Positions 11,969 to 51,744 of a stretch of 64,000 nt of DNA are shown one piece after another. A program made the position numbers and the translations under genes. The stretch spans positions 299,595,934 to 299,659,933 of the forward strand of contig NC_080671.1 in the NCBI RefSeq assembly GCF_030247195.1. The letters run 5' to 3'. This DNA comes from Topomyia yanbarensis. Taxonomy: Eukaryota; Arthropoda; Insecta; Diptera; Culicidae. The notes under the pieces are model-generated. The model saw only the letters and a list, made by a program, of their open reading frames with translations, did not search any database and was not told the DNA's origin. Numbering within the stretch: the stretch's first letter is position 1; each line of letters begins with the position of its first letter.

Positions 11969-13257
11969 GTTTTCTTACAAAAGTGAGTTGTTTGAGTTTA
12001 TGCATATCAAAAATGCTTGCTCACAATTTTTTTCCTAAATTCGCTTATACTAACTTATTTATTAAATCTATCGTAATGGAACATGATTTGTAGACACAAT
12101 TTGTAGACAATGTATAGAGCGGAAAAATGGGTTGGAATTTATTTCAATTTACATACAGGTCGACTACTTTAAAACGTTTTGTGATACTGTATCGAATTGA
12201 AGGGTTCGTGCCTTCCTTTCAGACATTCCTTCTGTAATTGATTTCGTTGCCTCATGGGAACGCAGCCAATTGTTCTAATAACCATATCTGCTAAGAACTA
12301 AAGTGCATTAGCAATTTTAAAGTTTGGTTTCATTCAATAATAGATTTACGACTTAATTTGGAAAGTTGTAATATTTTTGTTCCGAAACGTCATCCTTATT
12401 ATATCTGCAAAATGTTAACCTCAATCGAAAGCATCATCAGATGAATCTGAATCTGTTTCTAACATCCGGACGTACCCAATCAATGGTTTACCCAAGAAAA
12501 TCGTTCGTTAATGATGGTACTTATATAAACCAACGTTCTGTCGGATCTCATTGTTCATATATTGAATAACATTTTTTACGCCTTTTCACATTGTGTGCAA
12601 TTTGAACTAATCTCCATGCACATGTTGATTTAGTTGATTCACGTACAAACCATACCATTTTGGCTTTGTATTCAATAACCGGATATTATTCTAGAATTAA
12701 CCAAGGTTTTATTTTGACATCACAAGGTCTACGTTGATAGAACGATGGCTTAATGTTATGAACTATTCAAAGTTTTTCGTATACTTTGTTTCACCAGTCT
12801 AAATATAAACAATTTACACAATCGAAGCAACTTTCATTCGTTGTGACGAGTTCGAACTGTGAACAGTTTATGTTATATGATCGGTGATACCGTCAAAGAA
12901 GTACTAATTCGTGCATTGCCGTGTGTTGCAACGTTAGATGCATGAATCATAAAGCCATTCATATATAATTATCAATAATATTAGATTTTCTGTTATGAAG
13001 TGAATGCATGTGTAGTGTATCTCTTAAGGTGTAAGTGCAAAATGACGTGTGTGGTTGGAGATCTCATTAATTTGAAAACAGATTATCATTATAGTTTCTA
13101 TAATAGTCTGCTATAATATTCCTGATTCAAAATCATGGCACCGCATTTTCAATTGCCTCCGGCATTTGACATGTTCAGTTGGATCCGCCTAACTATATTA
13201 TAATTAAGACGATCATTTAAATATTATTGAGCAGCTTGGTTGTAGGCTTTGTAAAAC
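11969..13257. other. AT-rich non-coding stretch
   Basis: No open frame of note, no RNA gene and no repeat was recognised. Confidence 0.5.
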
Positions 13258-13599
13258 TGCACGAAAAAAAATTGTTCCGGAAATCATAAATACAGTGCCA
13301 TGAATTTTGGAACAATCACATTTTTATATTAAGAAAACAGGACCATGAACAAAAATCATGTGTTTTATAATTATGTTCAATTTCCCTTAAGTAATGCCCG
13401 CGTAACGCTTTAATTAGTGGAAATATTTGTTTTTGTTTTGTGAACTTTAGACAAGTTTTCGGCCATTTCATTACAAAGTCGATTTTCCATACGTGAGCTA
13501 GTACACAACTTTATGAACATTATTCATAAAACCAAAGGTTGACTTATGATGTTATTCATAGATTTAGAAACATTAGAACACAAAATCAAGATACTGGAT

Positions 13600-14080
13600 A
13601 CTCTCTCGTGAATTATTTCACGAGACTCGAAAGTTTATTCATAAATCTATATAATCCTCGTGAACTCATTCATGATTCATACATTAGTCACGATCCAATA
13701 TCCGTGCTCGAGAAATAGTTCACAAAATCATCAAATATTATTAATGTATTCGTATACTGGTACATGGTTCCTAGCATAATAGTCACGACTTTCCATTCGT
13801 GGCCGTGAAATATGTCACGAAATCATAGAATATTGTTCATGTATTCGTGAACTGGTTCTTGATCCTTAGTATACTAGTCAAGATTTACCATTCGCTTTCG
13901 TTAAATATTTCACGAGATCATGGAATACTATGCATGTATTCGTGAACTGGTTCATGATTCCTAGTACAATAGCCACGACCTACCATTCGTGCACGTGAAA
14001 TAGATCACTAAATCATGAACTATTATGCATGGGTTCATGAACTAGGTCATGATTCCTAGTACTTGACCTGCGATCTATCT
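13600..14080. repeat. 95-bp minisatellite, about 5 units
   Basis: Units are anchored by GTATTCGTGAACTGGTTC-like segments at 13746, 13841, 13936 and 14031, exactly 95 bp apart, with an older unit at about 13654. Each unit also contains CCATTCGT and a TTCACGA/TCACGA motif. Units diverge from one another, so the array is not recent. Confidence 0.8.
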
Positions 14081-14299
14081 TGCGTGTTTGTGATATTTCG
14101 AGGATAGTCCTAATCATTTTCAATTTCATGCAACATGTCCATGAAATTTCCACGGGAACTATTTCACAAAAGAGAAATTCCACGAAGATCCGTCCGAAAA
14201 TCTTTAAAATCGTGACCGACCATCTTCGATTCCGATGAAACTTTACACGTTTCACCGGCGTGGAAGACTAAACATTTTCCACAGGTAATAAGATTATTT

Positions 14300-16030
14300 T
14301 GCCTCAAGAGCAACTTTTCAAAAGGGCGTAAAGGTTTCCACGTGCATGAATTTCAAAATTTTTTTGTTCGATTACTGTATTTTATACAGCAAAACTATCG
14401 GAGAGCGAGTAACAGGGAATGAATACTTCTGTCCGAAAAAATATACACTGAAAAAAATTTTGTCATTTCAAAAAAAAAATAAAAATTTATTTTAAAAATT
14501 TAAATTGCGAAAAAACCCATCTTTTTAAATTTTTTATTTTGTCGACAAAAACCTAAAGAGAAAAGAAATATTTTGAATGTGATTGCATGATGGAGAACTT
14601 ATCGGTAAAAAAGTTTTTCTAACAATAACTTTATACATGTTTTTAAATTTACTACTAATTGACATACAAAACTGTAATTTTATTACGGAATATAATTCTA
14701 AGCTTCATTTAAAATCAAAATGCATTTAACAAAAATCTTCTTTTCTTTTTGAATATGATTCTAAACGCCATTTTCAATCGAAATGTTCATAACAAAAATT
14801 TTCTGAAATGTATTAGTTCTCCAGATATTTTAACTTTTGTTTTAACAACACAATTATTTTGTTTAATAACGACCTTTTCATAAGTTATTCTCGTTTCTCC
14901 ATCATCAATAATAGGTTTTTCAAAAGGCCCATAAACTTTCCTGCAACTTTTCCTTTGACATCAGGGCGATATTGTAAAGCATTTAATAGTTACAAGAGAA
15001 CAACCATAATATGATTCAACTTCAAAGTTTAATCATCAGTCTCTGTGGTTGAATAATATTTTGGTTGCTTTCATGTAACTTTCAAATGGTTTACAATATC
15101 GCCTTGATGTCAAAGGGAAAGTTGCAGTAAAGTTTATGGGCCTTTTGAAAAACCTATTATTGTTGATGGAGAAACGCGAATAACTTATGAAAAGGTCGTA
15201 ATAAAACAAAATAATTGTGTTGTTAAAACAAAAGTTAAAATATCTCGAGAACTAATACATTTCAGAAAATTTTTGTTATAAGCATTTCGATTTAAAATGG
15301 CGTTTAGAATCATATTCAAAAATAAAATTTTATTTTTAACTGCAAATAGTATGAATTATAAAAATATGTCAAAAGTTGTTGTTAGGAAAACTTTTTTATT
15401 GAAAGTTTCTCCATGATCCAAATACACTAAAAAGTTGCTTTTACGTCTTTAAAACGATAAACATTAGATTGTTGACATTTTATGATGGGGTAACGCGAAT
15501 AACTTTTAAAAAAGAGCATAATTACTCGAATTAATTGTTTTTGATGGAGCAAAATTTCAAATATCTCGAAAACTATTTGGAAATTTTGGAAGATTTTTGT
15601 TAAATGCATTTTGATTTTAAATAATGTTTAAAATTATATTCTGTAATAAAATTACAATTTTGTATGCCAATTAACATGAAATTTAAAAACATGTATAAAG
15701 TTATTGTTAGAAAAACTTTTTTACCGATAAGTTCTCCATCATGCGATTACATTCAAAATGTTTCTTTTCTCTTTAGGTTTTTGTTGACAAAATATAAAAA
15801 ATTAAAAAAATGGTTTTTTCGCAATTTTCAGTTTTAAAATAAATTTTTGTTTTTTTGAAAAATGACACAACATTTTTTTCAGTGTATATTTTTTCGGACA
15901 GAAGTATTCATTCCCTGTAACTCGTTCTCCGATAGTTTTGCTGTATAAAATACAGTAATCGAACAACAAAATTTTGAAATTCATGCACGTAGAAACGTTT
16001 ACCCCCTTTTGAAAAATTGCTCTTGTATCA
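14300..16030. repeat. Central inverted repeat of the foldback element
   Basis: The left arm 14300-14985 pairs with the right arm 15085-16030 around a roughly 100-bp spacer containing ACAATATCGCC and its complement. The right arm is about 260 bp longer because it carries two diverged tandem copies of one module (about 15140-15430 and 15480-15770; each has CGCGAATAACTT followed by ATCTCGA and GTTAGRAAAACTTTTTTA). The left arm keeps only part of this pair. It is non-coding. Confidence 0.75.
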
Positions 16031-17227
16031 AAATATTCCAATTGCCAGAGAATATCATGGAGATTCATAAACCGAACACACCTGCAAAGTTTCGTTCGAA
16101 TCGACTATGGTCATATTTTGCGGTCGGCCGGTTTCTCATGGAATCCCTCAAAATTTAGAGTATTATTCTCAGAATAATATGCACTATTACATGAAATGTC
16201 ATACGTCTGGCTGCTAGCGACCAGAAAGAGGCACGAGCGCTAGTTATAATAAAACTATTAGGACCTAGAACATCGTTATTCATTTGATAAGGTTCAGTCA
16301 TTCAGTGTCTCGATAGAAAATGAAAACTGCGCTGAGTACCAAAAATACATTATAAAGCCACAAATAATGTTCGTGATGTACTTCATAGAACATGATCCCG
16401 CTAATTAGTCAAACTTTTATGTTTCTGTTCATATTGTCACGATACTCTGGGAACAAAAACCGACAATATAACAAAATATAACAGATCGTGATAAGATGTA
16501 GAGAAATTACGAATATCATAATAAAACTGCTGATGCCATGAACATGAGTTACATCACTCCACGCGTCAAATTAGAAAGTAAGCTCTAGAATAAAATTTCA
16601 AGATAACGTTCAAATAAATTACGAAAATCGCGACTAATCCTGCAATCATGAACATAAATTACACTACTCTGACAGAAAATCCGATAGCAAACTCATGAAC
16701 TTAATGAAAAATAAAAAAAAACTCACGGTAACTTAATGAGAAATCACAAAAATCGCGGTTAAGCTCCTGACATCATGAGCGTCGGCTGTGTATTCCCAAA
16801 TTATGAACAAAGATCACAACAAAAATTAAACATATCTACAGTAATCCTACCAAATATTCGAATGTAACGCCATGTATATATCCGACGCGAACTAGTTTAT
16901 TGAAAACACAAATAGTTTCATGAATACGAGATTTATTATTCCGGAATTTGGTCATGGTTTCCGTAAATCCTTCCGTTTAGGAAATCGTGATCTTGGTTTC
17001 ATGAATTTATGAACGCATTTTTCCCGTGTGACCAATTACTATTCTGTTTTCAAAATTTTGAAAAAATACTTTCCATGAAATACATATGAATTAAAAAGTG
17101 ATGAAAATTTAGTAATGGTTCACAGCCAGAGCCGAGGCGTGACCTTCTGGCGCTCTTGGTGAAATGTCAGTCTTGCGCCCTTTGGTGTTAATTTTGTCAT
17201 TTTTTTAGTTCGACTTTCGAACAATGA

Positions 17228-18190
<963 letters not shown>

Positions 18191-18290
18191 CAGTGTTATA
18201 CAACGTTCGCACTGCCAGTTAAAACGGGTTTTGACGCTATCTTGGTAACATTGTTCTTGTTACTAATTATTATAACGTGTTATAACACTG
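18191..18290. mobile_element. 100-bp TA-flanked MITE
   Basis: The ends CAGTGTTATA and TATAACACTG form a terminal inverted repeat, with TA on each side (18189-18190 and 18291-18292). This is consistent with a tiny Tc1/mariner-type MITE. It is non-coding. Confidence 0.65.
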
Positions 18291-18464
18291 TAGTGTGAAC
18301 ATAGTATTATTAAACCGATTCTAGTTTGCAACTAAAACAATGAACTGCATATTCTGTAGCGTTTTATGTTATATAGATGTTTTAATGTGAAACTAGAACT
18401 GACAGTTACATCCCCAGTACAGCGGTTTGTTTAATAATTTAAAACAGATTATTGTAAAATTTAA

Positions 18465-20162
18465 CCCTTGTGAAGGCAAGCTAAAATCCTAACATTAAAG
18501 GGCAAGCCGGGCCTCTCAGGCCCGTCTAAATTTAAGCTCCTTTTTGCCGTTCTCATATAGAAAGGTTATGCAATCGGTCGAAATTTCGACTTTTTAACCG
18601 AGACCCGCGCGGGCCAAATCTCTTATACCATTCGACTCAGTTCGTCGAGGTCGTAAAATGTCTGTATGTGTGCGTGTATGTATGTATATATGGATGTATG
18701 TATGTGCCAAACAATCTCACCGATTTTTCTCTAAGGTGGCTGGACCGATTTGTACAAATTTAGTCTCAAATGAAAGGTGCAGCCATCCCATCGGTCGCTA
18801 TTGATTTTTTTATTGATCCGACTTTCGGTTCTGGAGTTACGTGTTGAAGAGTACAATCACACTGCAAATTTCCATAGAAACTGATACCACCATGATGTCC
18901 AAATGATGCAATATATATAAAAATATGTGCAACATTACTTGGCTTTGCATGTCTAGATCATTAATGACCCACCGAAGGCACTTCGACCACATTGGCCAGC
19001 TATGGCGGTTCTTGATGCCCCGGGGGAACTTACCAAGTTCCTAAAATAATGTCATACCTATTTCTCAGCGAATTCTTTACCGATTTTTACACACTTGGTT
19101 TCAAATGAAACGTACAGCATTCCCATTGGTTCCTGTTGAATTTCTAATTGATCCGACTTCCGGTTCCGTAATTACAGGATGATGAGTACGAACACGCAGC
19201 AAATCCCGATTTCAGTGTATAAGGCGATGGATGTAAAAAAGTTAATTTTTTTTCCAAAAGGTGAGTACTCGGAAGATCACGTCGACTGTCGATTGGTTCT
19301 GAGCTCCATTTCGTTTGAACACGACCAATAAATGTTTCTGGGTTGCTATTAATTTCTTCTGATGCATAACCGGAGTACATATTTAGATTCTTCTTCCCAG
19401 TCTGCATCAGATTCATTGTCGGAAGCAATATCATTCGCATCTTCTTCCTCGCTTAGCATATCAGCTTCGGCATCGTCTGCTGTTGAATTTGCTCGAATTT
19501 CTTCCATTATTTCAGATTCTTTGAGACGATTGAAAACATGGGCATATCGTTTTATAGCCATTTAAATTTTTTGTTGCTTTTAGATCCTACAATTTGAATA
19601 ATTACGACAACTATAACACAAAGAATAGACAATAACGACAAAGTTAGGTTATGTTGTATCCAAATAATTGTCAAGTAGACCACAGTGGGTGACATAAAAG
19701 TATTTACCCAAAAAATATGACACACGTCACTATCGTATGCTATTTTTACATTTCTTATAAAAGAAATGTATAGAATTCGCTCAAACTTTCAAGATTTTTT
19801 TCTTATAAGAAAATGTAAAAAGATAAAATCAATCAAAACATGAAAAAAATCCTGCTAATATGAAGATGAACTCTTCAAAATGTTGGATAAATATTAATGT
19901 ATAAAACCCGTGGTATTCCTAGTAAATGTTGCCTGCACACCGGGCCTGCCAGGCCCGGCTTGCCTTTTTGTGCATATAAAAAATTCAAACATAGCTGCGC
20001 ATCACTCCATCGATGAAAATTTCACAATTCTTTATTTTTGTTATAGATTTCAAAGCTACTTATCAAAATTTCCATGCCCAAGCTTATACTGCATACACAT
20101 TTTTTTGTAACAAAAAAATTGTAACGTGCCGGGCCTCTGGGACCCGGTTGCCTTTTTGAGGG
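18465..20162 (-). mobile_element. Degenerate piggyBac-type transposon
   Basis: The element is bounded by TTAA on both sides (18461-18464, 20163-20166). Its ends CCCTTGTGAAGGCAAGC and, from the right, CCCTCAAAAAGGCAACC match each other and the CCC-type ends of piggyBac elements. Subterminal palindromes of the form CCGGGCCTNNNAGGCCCGG lie near 18500, 19935 and 20128. A minus-strand transposase N-terminal fragment lies at 19250-19561. About 600 bp of unrelated repeat with (GTAT)-rich sequence occupies 18570-19240, so the catalytic core is missing. Confidence 0.82.
19250..19561 (-). pseudogene. piggyBac-like transposase, N-terminal fragment
   Basis: The minus-strand frame starting at 19561 encodes an N-terminus with the acidic Asp/Glu/Ser-rich stretch (SEEEDANDIASDNESDADWE) typical of piggyBac-like transposases. 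A frameshift near 19380 moves the reading into a second frame with FIGRVQTKW and SSEP, which resembles the segment preceding the DDE domain in this family. The DDE_Tnp_1_7 catalytic domain and the C-terminal zinc finger are absent. It is a dead fragment, consistent with the TTAA-bounded element around it. Confidence 0.7.
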
Positions 20163-20166
20163 TTAA

Positions 20167-20618
20167 ATTGGTATACACAAACGATGTATAATTTAAAACG
20201 CGCTTACGCGATTTACAGCAGGGAACAGCAACGCTTAAGATATGGCATGAATTTTTATCTAAAAAGACCACCAGCTTAAACTACTGCTGGGACAGTAAGT
20301 TCTTGTTTTAAAATTTTCAGTTTTATGCAGTACGAAACAATTTTTTTCTTTTTTCCATATTTTGTCATTTTCTTTGAAAATAAAATAAAAAACCGCAAAA
20401 AAACACGAAAAATGGCGGATTGCCCGACGGGGGCCTTAAGACATTTTCAATGCCAAAAAACATACACCCTATCGCACAACGTGTTTCAACCGTGATGATC
20501 AACAGCATTCATAAACTCGTTCATAAATGTATTTTCATTAGTATGATTGCATATCAATGCTTACATTGCTATTCATGTCAACATGCATCGTAATCGCAAT
20601 CATGTGTGGTCTATTATC
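20167..20618. other. Upstream region of the SPH gene
   Basis: About 450 bp between the piggyBac-type element and the first exon. No canonical TATA box was recognised at a fixed distance from the presumed start. The promoter of the serine protease homologue gene should lie here. Confidence 0.4.
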
Positions 20619-20626
20619 TTCAGTGT
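20618..20626 (+). promoter_or_regulatory. Possible initiator (TCAGT) of the SPH gene
   Basis: TTCAGTG about 25 nt before the presumed start codon at 20647 matches the arthropod initiator consensus TCAGT. It would give a very short 5' UTR. This is inference from one short motif; transcription could equally start further upstream. Confidence 0.35.
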
Positions 20627-20646
20627 ATATCGAAAGTTCGCTGAAA

Positions 20647-47244
<26,598 letters not shown>

Positions 47245-49730
47245 AAATTGGAGAATGAATCAATCTGTATTGTATTAGCAAATCTGTACTATATTTTATA
47301 ATCAATTGTATTTAATTATTAATACCTAGATAATGAATGATAAAAAATCCCACATAATTAAACTGTTTTTAATGCAATCTTGATGACGTTTTTTTATGTT
47401 AATTATTTTATTGAGTGAAAATTTATATTCTCTGTTATTCAACATTTCATAGAGTTGTTGAGAGGGAAAAGCTTAGTTTTAGCCCCATTAGGGACGTTGC
47501 CGCACTATTCTATTAATTACGCAGACTTCAATCGATGAAATACGCATAAATTGGCATAAGTATCCTATTCCCAAGAACATATTTTATGATAAAAGTGTCC
47601 TGAGAATGATAAAACACTTCTGTTTGCGCGCAATGAAAACTCGAATCGAATGCTCCAATTATCGCACTAACCATTTGAGCTAATGCGTTGAATAAAGATA
47701 TAAAGAAACAAATGAGAAAGAACGAAACAAAATTAATAGTAAGAAAGGAGGGTTGACCGAGGGGGTTGAAACAGTTTTTTTGTTTGTATTAGATAAATTA
47801 ACAAAAACTGTCATTCGATGATTGCTCGTTTTTAAATTTCATACTTCTGTTTATGCTTTATCAAATTACGTCAAAATAAATAGTACAAATCAATAACACA
47901 GCATCAATATATTGATTTTTGAAACAATGTTCTTTTGTTTCAACTCTCCTCCTACCGAGGTAAGTGGGAACAGCAGTAACCAAGTAACCAATTATTTTAA
48001 TTGTAATCAAAATGTTTCCTATGGCACCAAATGGTACAATTGCGTCATTTTTATTCATTCACACTAAGATAATTCTTTAAAACGACATGCATTCTTATCA
48101 TTATTTTTCACAGTGTAGATCTAGGTTTAAATTAACACTTTTTTTTGAAAATTATTGTTAGATTTTAGCCACAAATGCAAGAATTTCTGTACTGATTCTA
48201 ACAGTAATAATAGTAAGATACTTCACCTAACCATTAGTTAAGTATAATTGTAGAAACAAGAAATTTGATGCCAATTTTTCATTTATTTGGTTATGTATTA
48301 TTTTTCAATCACTTCCACTAGGATATTCTACATTGATTAAAATAGTTGATATGACCAGTGATTTGCTCAAAGCTTCAGAAGCTGAAAGGAGTAAAGAACT
48401 TGTAGAACTAATGCACATTCCGTGGCTATAAATGACCTAGAACTAATAAACTGAGTATGTTGATCACTGTTCCTAATTCAGGAAAGAAGAATCTTTGTAA
48501 TTACTATTAGCTCAGTAACGTTAATGTTACATAAGACTAGAAGTTAATCATCGAGGAGACTTGAAACAAGGTGTTTCAACTCTCCTTGGTCGAAAAGTAG
48601 AGTTTGATCCACAATTTATAATAAATACGGTAGACGAGCCCTTATTCATCTTATTAGTCACAGTGCTACACTATTTCGCTGATAACTTGGCTTACACTGA
48701 TTGAATTGCGCTTGAATAGGTATCAACATCATTGCATCGTTCTTAAGAAGCAGATCTATTAAAAAACTGGCTTGGAAAACCCATAAGCATAAAAATCGGA
48801 CTGGGACTTTCCTCTGCAAGAGTCGGATAAAAAAACCTTCAGTATAAAAACCGGAAGAAAATATCTCCGATTCTTACAAAGAAGCTTTTGTTAGCCGACT
48901 TTTAATCATGAAAATCACGATATACAGATGCTCCTGCGTAAGATTTATTTATTTTTAACCGGTTTTTATACTGGAGGCATTCTTACCGAGTTTCGCGGGT
49001 GAGCATTTTTAAGCGATTCTTATTCTGAAGAATTTTTACGCTTGAAGTTTATTTCCGATTTTTATATTCTAATGAATTTGGAACGTGTTTTACGAAGCAT
49101 ATTCTATCCTTGCTATCCTTTTATTTTCGGTCGCTCAATTGGGGCACAGCAACCCTATATTGCAATATACCACTCATTTCACATCGTTGGTGTGTATTGG
49201 AGAATTTGTGGGCACAATATAAATACAACAAAGCATTATTGATGAATCCCAAACGCTATTGTTTCGCTAGTAATGGGCACTATTTCAACTTTCCTCTGTT
49301 TCAAATATTCTCGGTTTTCCCTAACCGTAAAAAGCTTATTTTTTGTTGTTGCCTAAAAATCCTTGTGCGACCACCCCCAATTTGCATTACGTTATTAATC
49401 TGAATTCTGGAATAGCTGAAATTGCGCATAGAATCAATGAATTATGTCGGGATAACAAATTAATCTTCTATGTACAACTTTTGCTAATCCCAAGTTGTTT
49501 ATTGATCAATATAGACGCCGGCTATGCCCGAACATAGATCGCAGCAGGAAAGGGAAAGATTAATAGTCCGACACTTGTTATTACGAGGGGCCGAATATAC
49601 CTCTGTTGTTACACACCGTTCATGAACGCCCCTTACTGTAGTGAACCAAACTTGACTGCCCCTGTGTGTCATCCAAAACACTCAGGTCGAGCTGAGAATT
49701 CGATTCCAAGTGCAACCGTTTCGGTAACTG
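47245..49730. other. Region downstream of the SPH gene, no gene seen
   Basis: AT-rich 3' flank of the serine protease homologue. No clear AATAAA was identified close to the stop. A short inverted pair (CAGTATAAAAACCGG at 48839, CCGGTTTTTATACTG at 48960) suggests a small MITE. Nothing else was recognised. Confidence 0.45.
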
Positions 49731-50085
49731 GTTTGTCACATCCCGAGCGCCGCCCGTGGACGCTGCTTGCTCGCAGTGCCTCGAGAGTCCTCTAGGGATG
49801 ACCGCATCTGACTGCCCTCTGTTGCTGGGCGTATCCACTCAGGCTGCTTGCACGTATTGTCCTGACAGCCCTCAGTAGCTGACCGACTTCCCCGGAGTAG
49901 CTTGTTCGTTGCGCCCCGAGAGTAAATCTTGAGTGGCACTATCCGCGCAGGCTGCTTGCGCGCAGTGCCCTAACTGCCGCCCGTGGCTGAATGCATCTGC
50001 CCAGGCTGCTCGCTCACAGTGTCCTGATTGCCGTCCGTGGCTGACTGCATTCGCCCAGGCTGCTTGCTCGCAGTGTCCTTTCCAT
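49730..50085. repeat. 54-bp GC-rich minisatellite
   Basis: CAGGCTGCTTGC-type anchors at 49840, 49948, 50002 and 50056 lie 108, 54 and 54 bp apart, with a diverged unit between the first two and older units to the left. Each unit contains GCAGTGYCCT and a CCGNCCGTGGCTGA segment. It is GC-rich in an AT-rich setting. Open frames across it on the minus strand are by-products. Confidence 0.8.
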
Positions 50086-50214
50086 TTTGGATCCCATCTG
50101 TCGCTTTAGAAAGTATCCGCAAGAATGAGCTTCTAGTCGATGATGCGCTATTTATATTATTCTTATTATTCTAACAGGTAGCAAAAGATTGTTTTATTCT
50201 TCTTGTGGCAGAAA

Positions 50215-50367
50215 AGGGACCCTTACACGCGCAATAAAAGTGTCATTACTAAGTAGTGTCATTACTAGAATTGTATGGGAATTCCGTCATTACTCACCTT
50301 ACACGATCATTAAAAGTGACATTACTGCTCAGTAATGACATTACTAGCGCCTCGTGTAAGGGGCCCT
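50215..50367. mobile_element. Small MITE with GGGNCCC ends
   Basis: A 153-bp element with ends AGGGACCCTTACACGCGC and, from the right, AGGGCCCCTTACACGAGG. The interior repeats GTCATTACT several times in both orientations. GGGNC-type ends suggest a PIF/Harbinger (Tourist-like) origin, but the flanking 3 bp (AAA, TAA) do not match exactly. The ends also resemble the 1553-1727 element. Confidence 0.6.
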
Positions 50368-50417
50368 AAAGATAAAGTTCTCGTCCAGAGATGGAAGCAA
50401 AGCGAAGAGTAATGCAA

Positions 50418-50421
50418 CTTC

Positions 50422-50453
<32 letters not shown>

Positions 50454-50461
50454 CTCTCTTT
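50418..50461. repeat. (CT)n microsatellite
   Basis: An imperfect CT/TC run with single A and T interruptions. Confidence 0.9.
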
Positions 50462-50654
50462 TGTTATACTTGTGATTATGTATATGGGGGGAATTTCTTT
50501 TTTTGTTCACAGATAATGTTTTTATACGATTAGGTATGACATTTATTCTTTAATTGCTAATTTATTATATATCTACATCTACATCTCATTCCACCCCTAC
50601 TCTATACAAAAATACTATAGAAATGCATGTTATCAAAATTTTTCGGAATCTTTA

Positions 50655-51719
50655 GGGGCCATACACTAATTACGTAAGGGCATATGGGGGGAGGGGGAGT
50701 TTCAAAATATCTTACCAATTCTTATCTGAGGGGGAGGGAGAGTTTGTTCTTTCTTACGTAATATCATAAAAAAGTATGAAAATGAAATCAATAAGAAAAA
50801 TATTCTTCACACAAGAATTATTTATTATTTGTGCCATGAACATTTTCTATATCAAACAAAATTAGCAAATATTGTACATCATGGCCAAGGAAGAGTGGAC
50901 CTGGAATTGAAGTGTTTTGCAACTGCAGGATATGATTGTTAAATTAATTATGTAATTTTGTTTATTGTTGCCATCGTGAGGAGCGTCTTAATTGTCGATG
51001 GTATTAGAGCAGTTACATCAAGGTATTCGGAAAATGTTCTGTCATGCGATTGTGACAGATCTTGTGGGCCGAATATTTCCAGAGCGTGAACTGTATTTTA
51101 CTTCAAGAAAATTCGAAGATGTCGGAGCTATGCGTACGATAATCGTCACAGTTGGAGCTCAGAATAAATTCAAGCCAGAGCAGGTTATAAATTCTTTTGA
51201 GCTCTGCATCACAACCCAAGCAGCACCGCTTGTTGACTAGCAGTTTCTACAACAAAATTCGTTGAAAGAAGGCGTACATAAATCATTATTCAACTGATTT
51301 AGCAACTAAAAAAGCGCACCAGCAAAAGTTTATGGTTAGGCAACAAACCGCGGCCATTACATGTTGCAAGTGTTGCTTGGGAAGAAAATAGATTCAAAGG
51401 AAGTGGAATATAGCGAAGCAGATTATATGGACCAAATTGGCTTTAATAAATATCCTCCAATAGTTATTCTACTAGGATGCAAATAAAATTACTACAGATG
51501 AATGCAGTTAAATTTTGTCATGAATTTTCTTGAAATAATTCTATAAGTATCGTTTTTTCTTATTTAATGAATTAACAATATGATTTTTAATTACGAAAAT
51601 CATGATAAGATCTTATGTAGGGGGGAGGGGGAGTTCGTCAAAATCTTACGAATTCTTATCTGGGGGGAGGGGAGGTTGGAATGTTCTAAAAATGCCTTAC
51701 GTAATTAGTGTACGGTCCC
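50655..51719. mobile_element. Harbinger-like TIR element
   Basis: The ends GGGGCCATACACTAATTACG and, from the right, GGGACCGTACACTAATTACG pair over about 100 bp including G-rich GGGGGGAGGGG tracts. TTA flanks both sides (50652-50654, 51720-51722). GGGNCC ends with a TTA duplication are the signature of PIF/Harbinger elements. The only open frame inside is 50992-51240; no complete transposase is present. Confidence 0.7.
50992..51240 (+). CDS. Unrecognised 82-codon ORF in TIR element
   Basis: An ORF within the Harbinger-like element at 50655-51719, starting MSMVLEQLHQGIRKMF and ending before 51240. It looks protein-like (balanced composition, RKFEDVGAMRTIIVTVGAQ), but I do not recognise the family. 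It may be a remnant of one of the element's own proteins. It has no start context or neighbours to support independent expression. Confidence 0.3.
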   Translation: MSMVLEQLHQGIRKMFCHAIVTDLVGRIFPERELYFTSRKFEDVGAMRTIIVTVGAQNKFKPEQVINSFELCITTQAAPLVD

Positions 51720-51744
51720 TTAGTTGTCTCTTGGGTCTGTTCAC

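Larger units (their letters stand above)
13258..17030. mobile_element. Large composite foldback element
   Basis: The interval reads as one large inverted-repeat element. Ends of the form CACG followed by an A-rich run and ATAAAT...CATGAAT occur near 13258 and, inverted, near 17030. Inside are a 95-bp minisatellite on the left (13600-14080) and diverged inverted relatives of it on the right (about 16370-16790). A strong central inverted repeat pairs 14300-14985 with 15085-16030. No transposase is present. The architecture, long arms with internal tandem repeats, resembles foldback/Galileo-like elements, but I cannot assign a superfamily. Confidence 0.6.

Noticed and set aside
13600..14080. 95-bp repeats as a CRISPR-like array
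   Set aside because: Units are contiguous and diverged with no constant repeat plus unique spacer pattern, and the genome is eukaryotic.
20557..20646. Earlier in-frame ATG as start of the SPH gene
   Set aside because: It would put a second hydrophobic stretch in front of the signal peptide. The ATG at 20647 gives a normal secretory N-terminus just after a TCAGT initiator-like motif.
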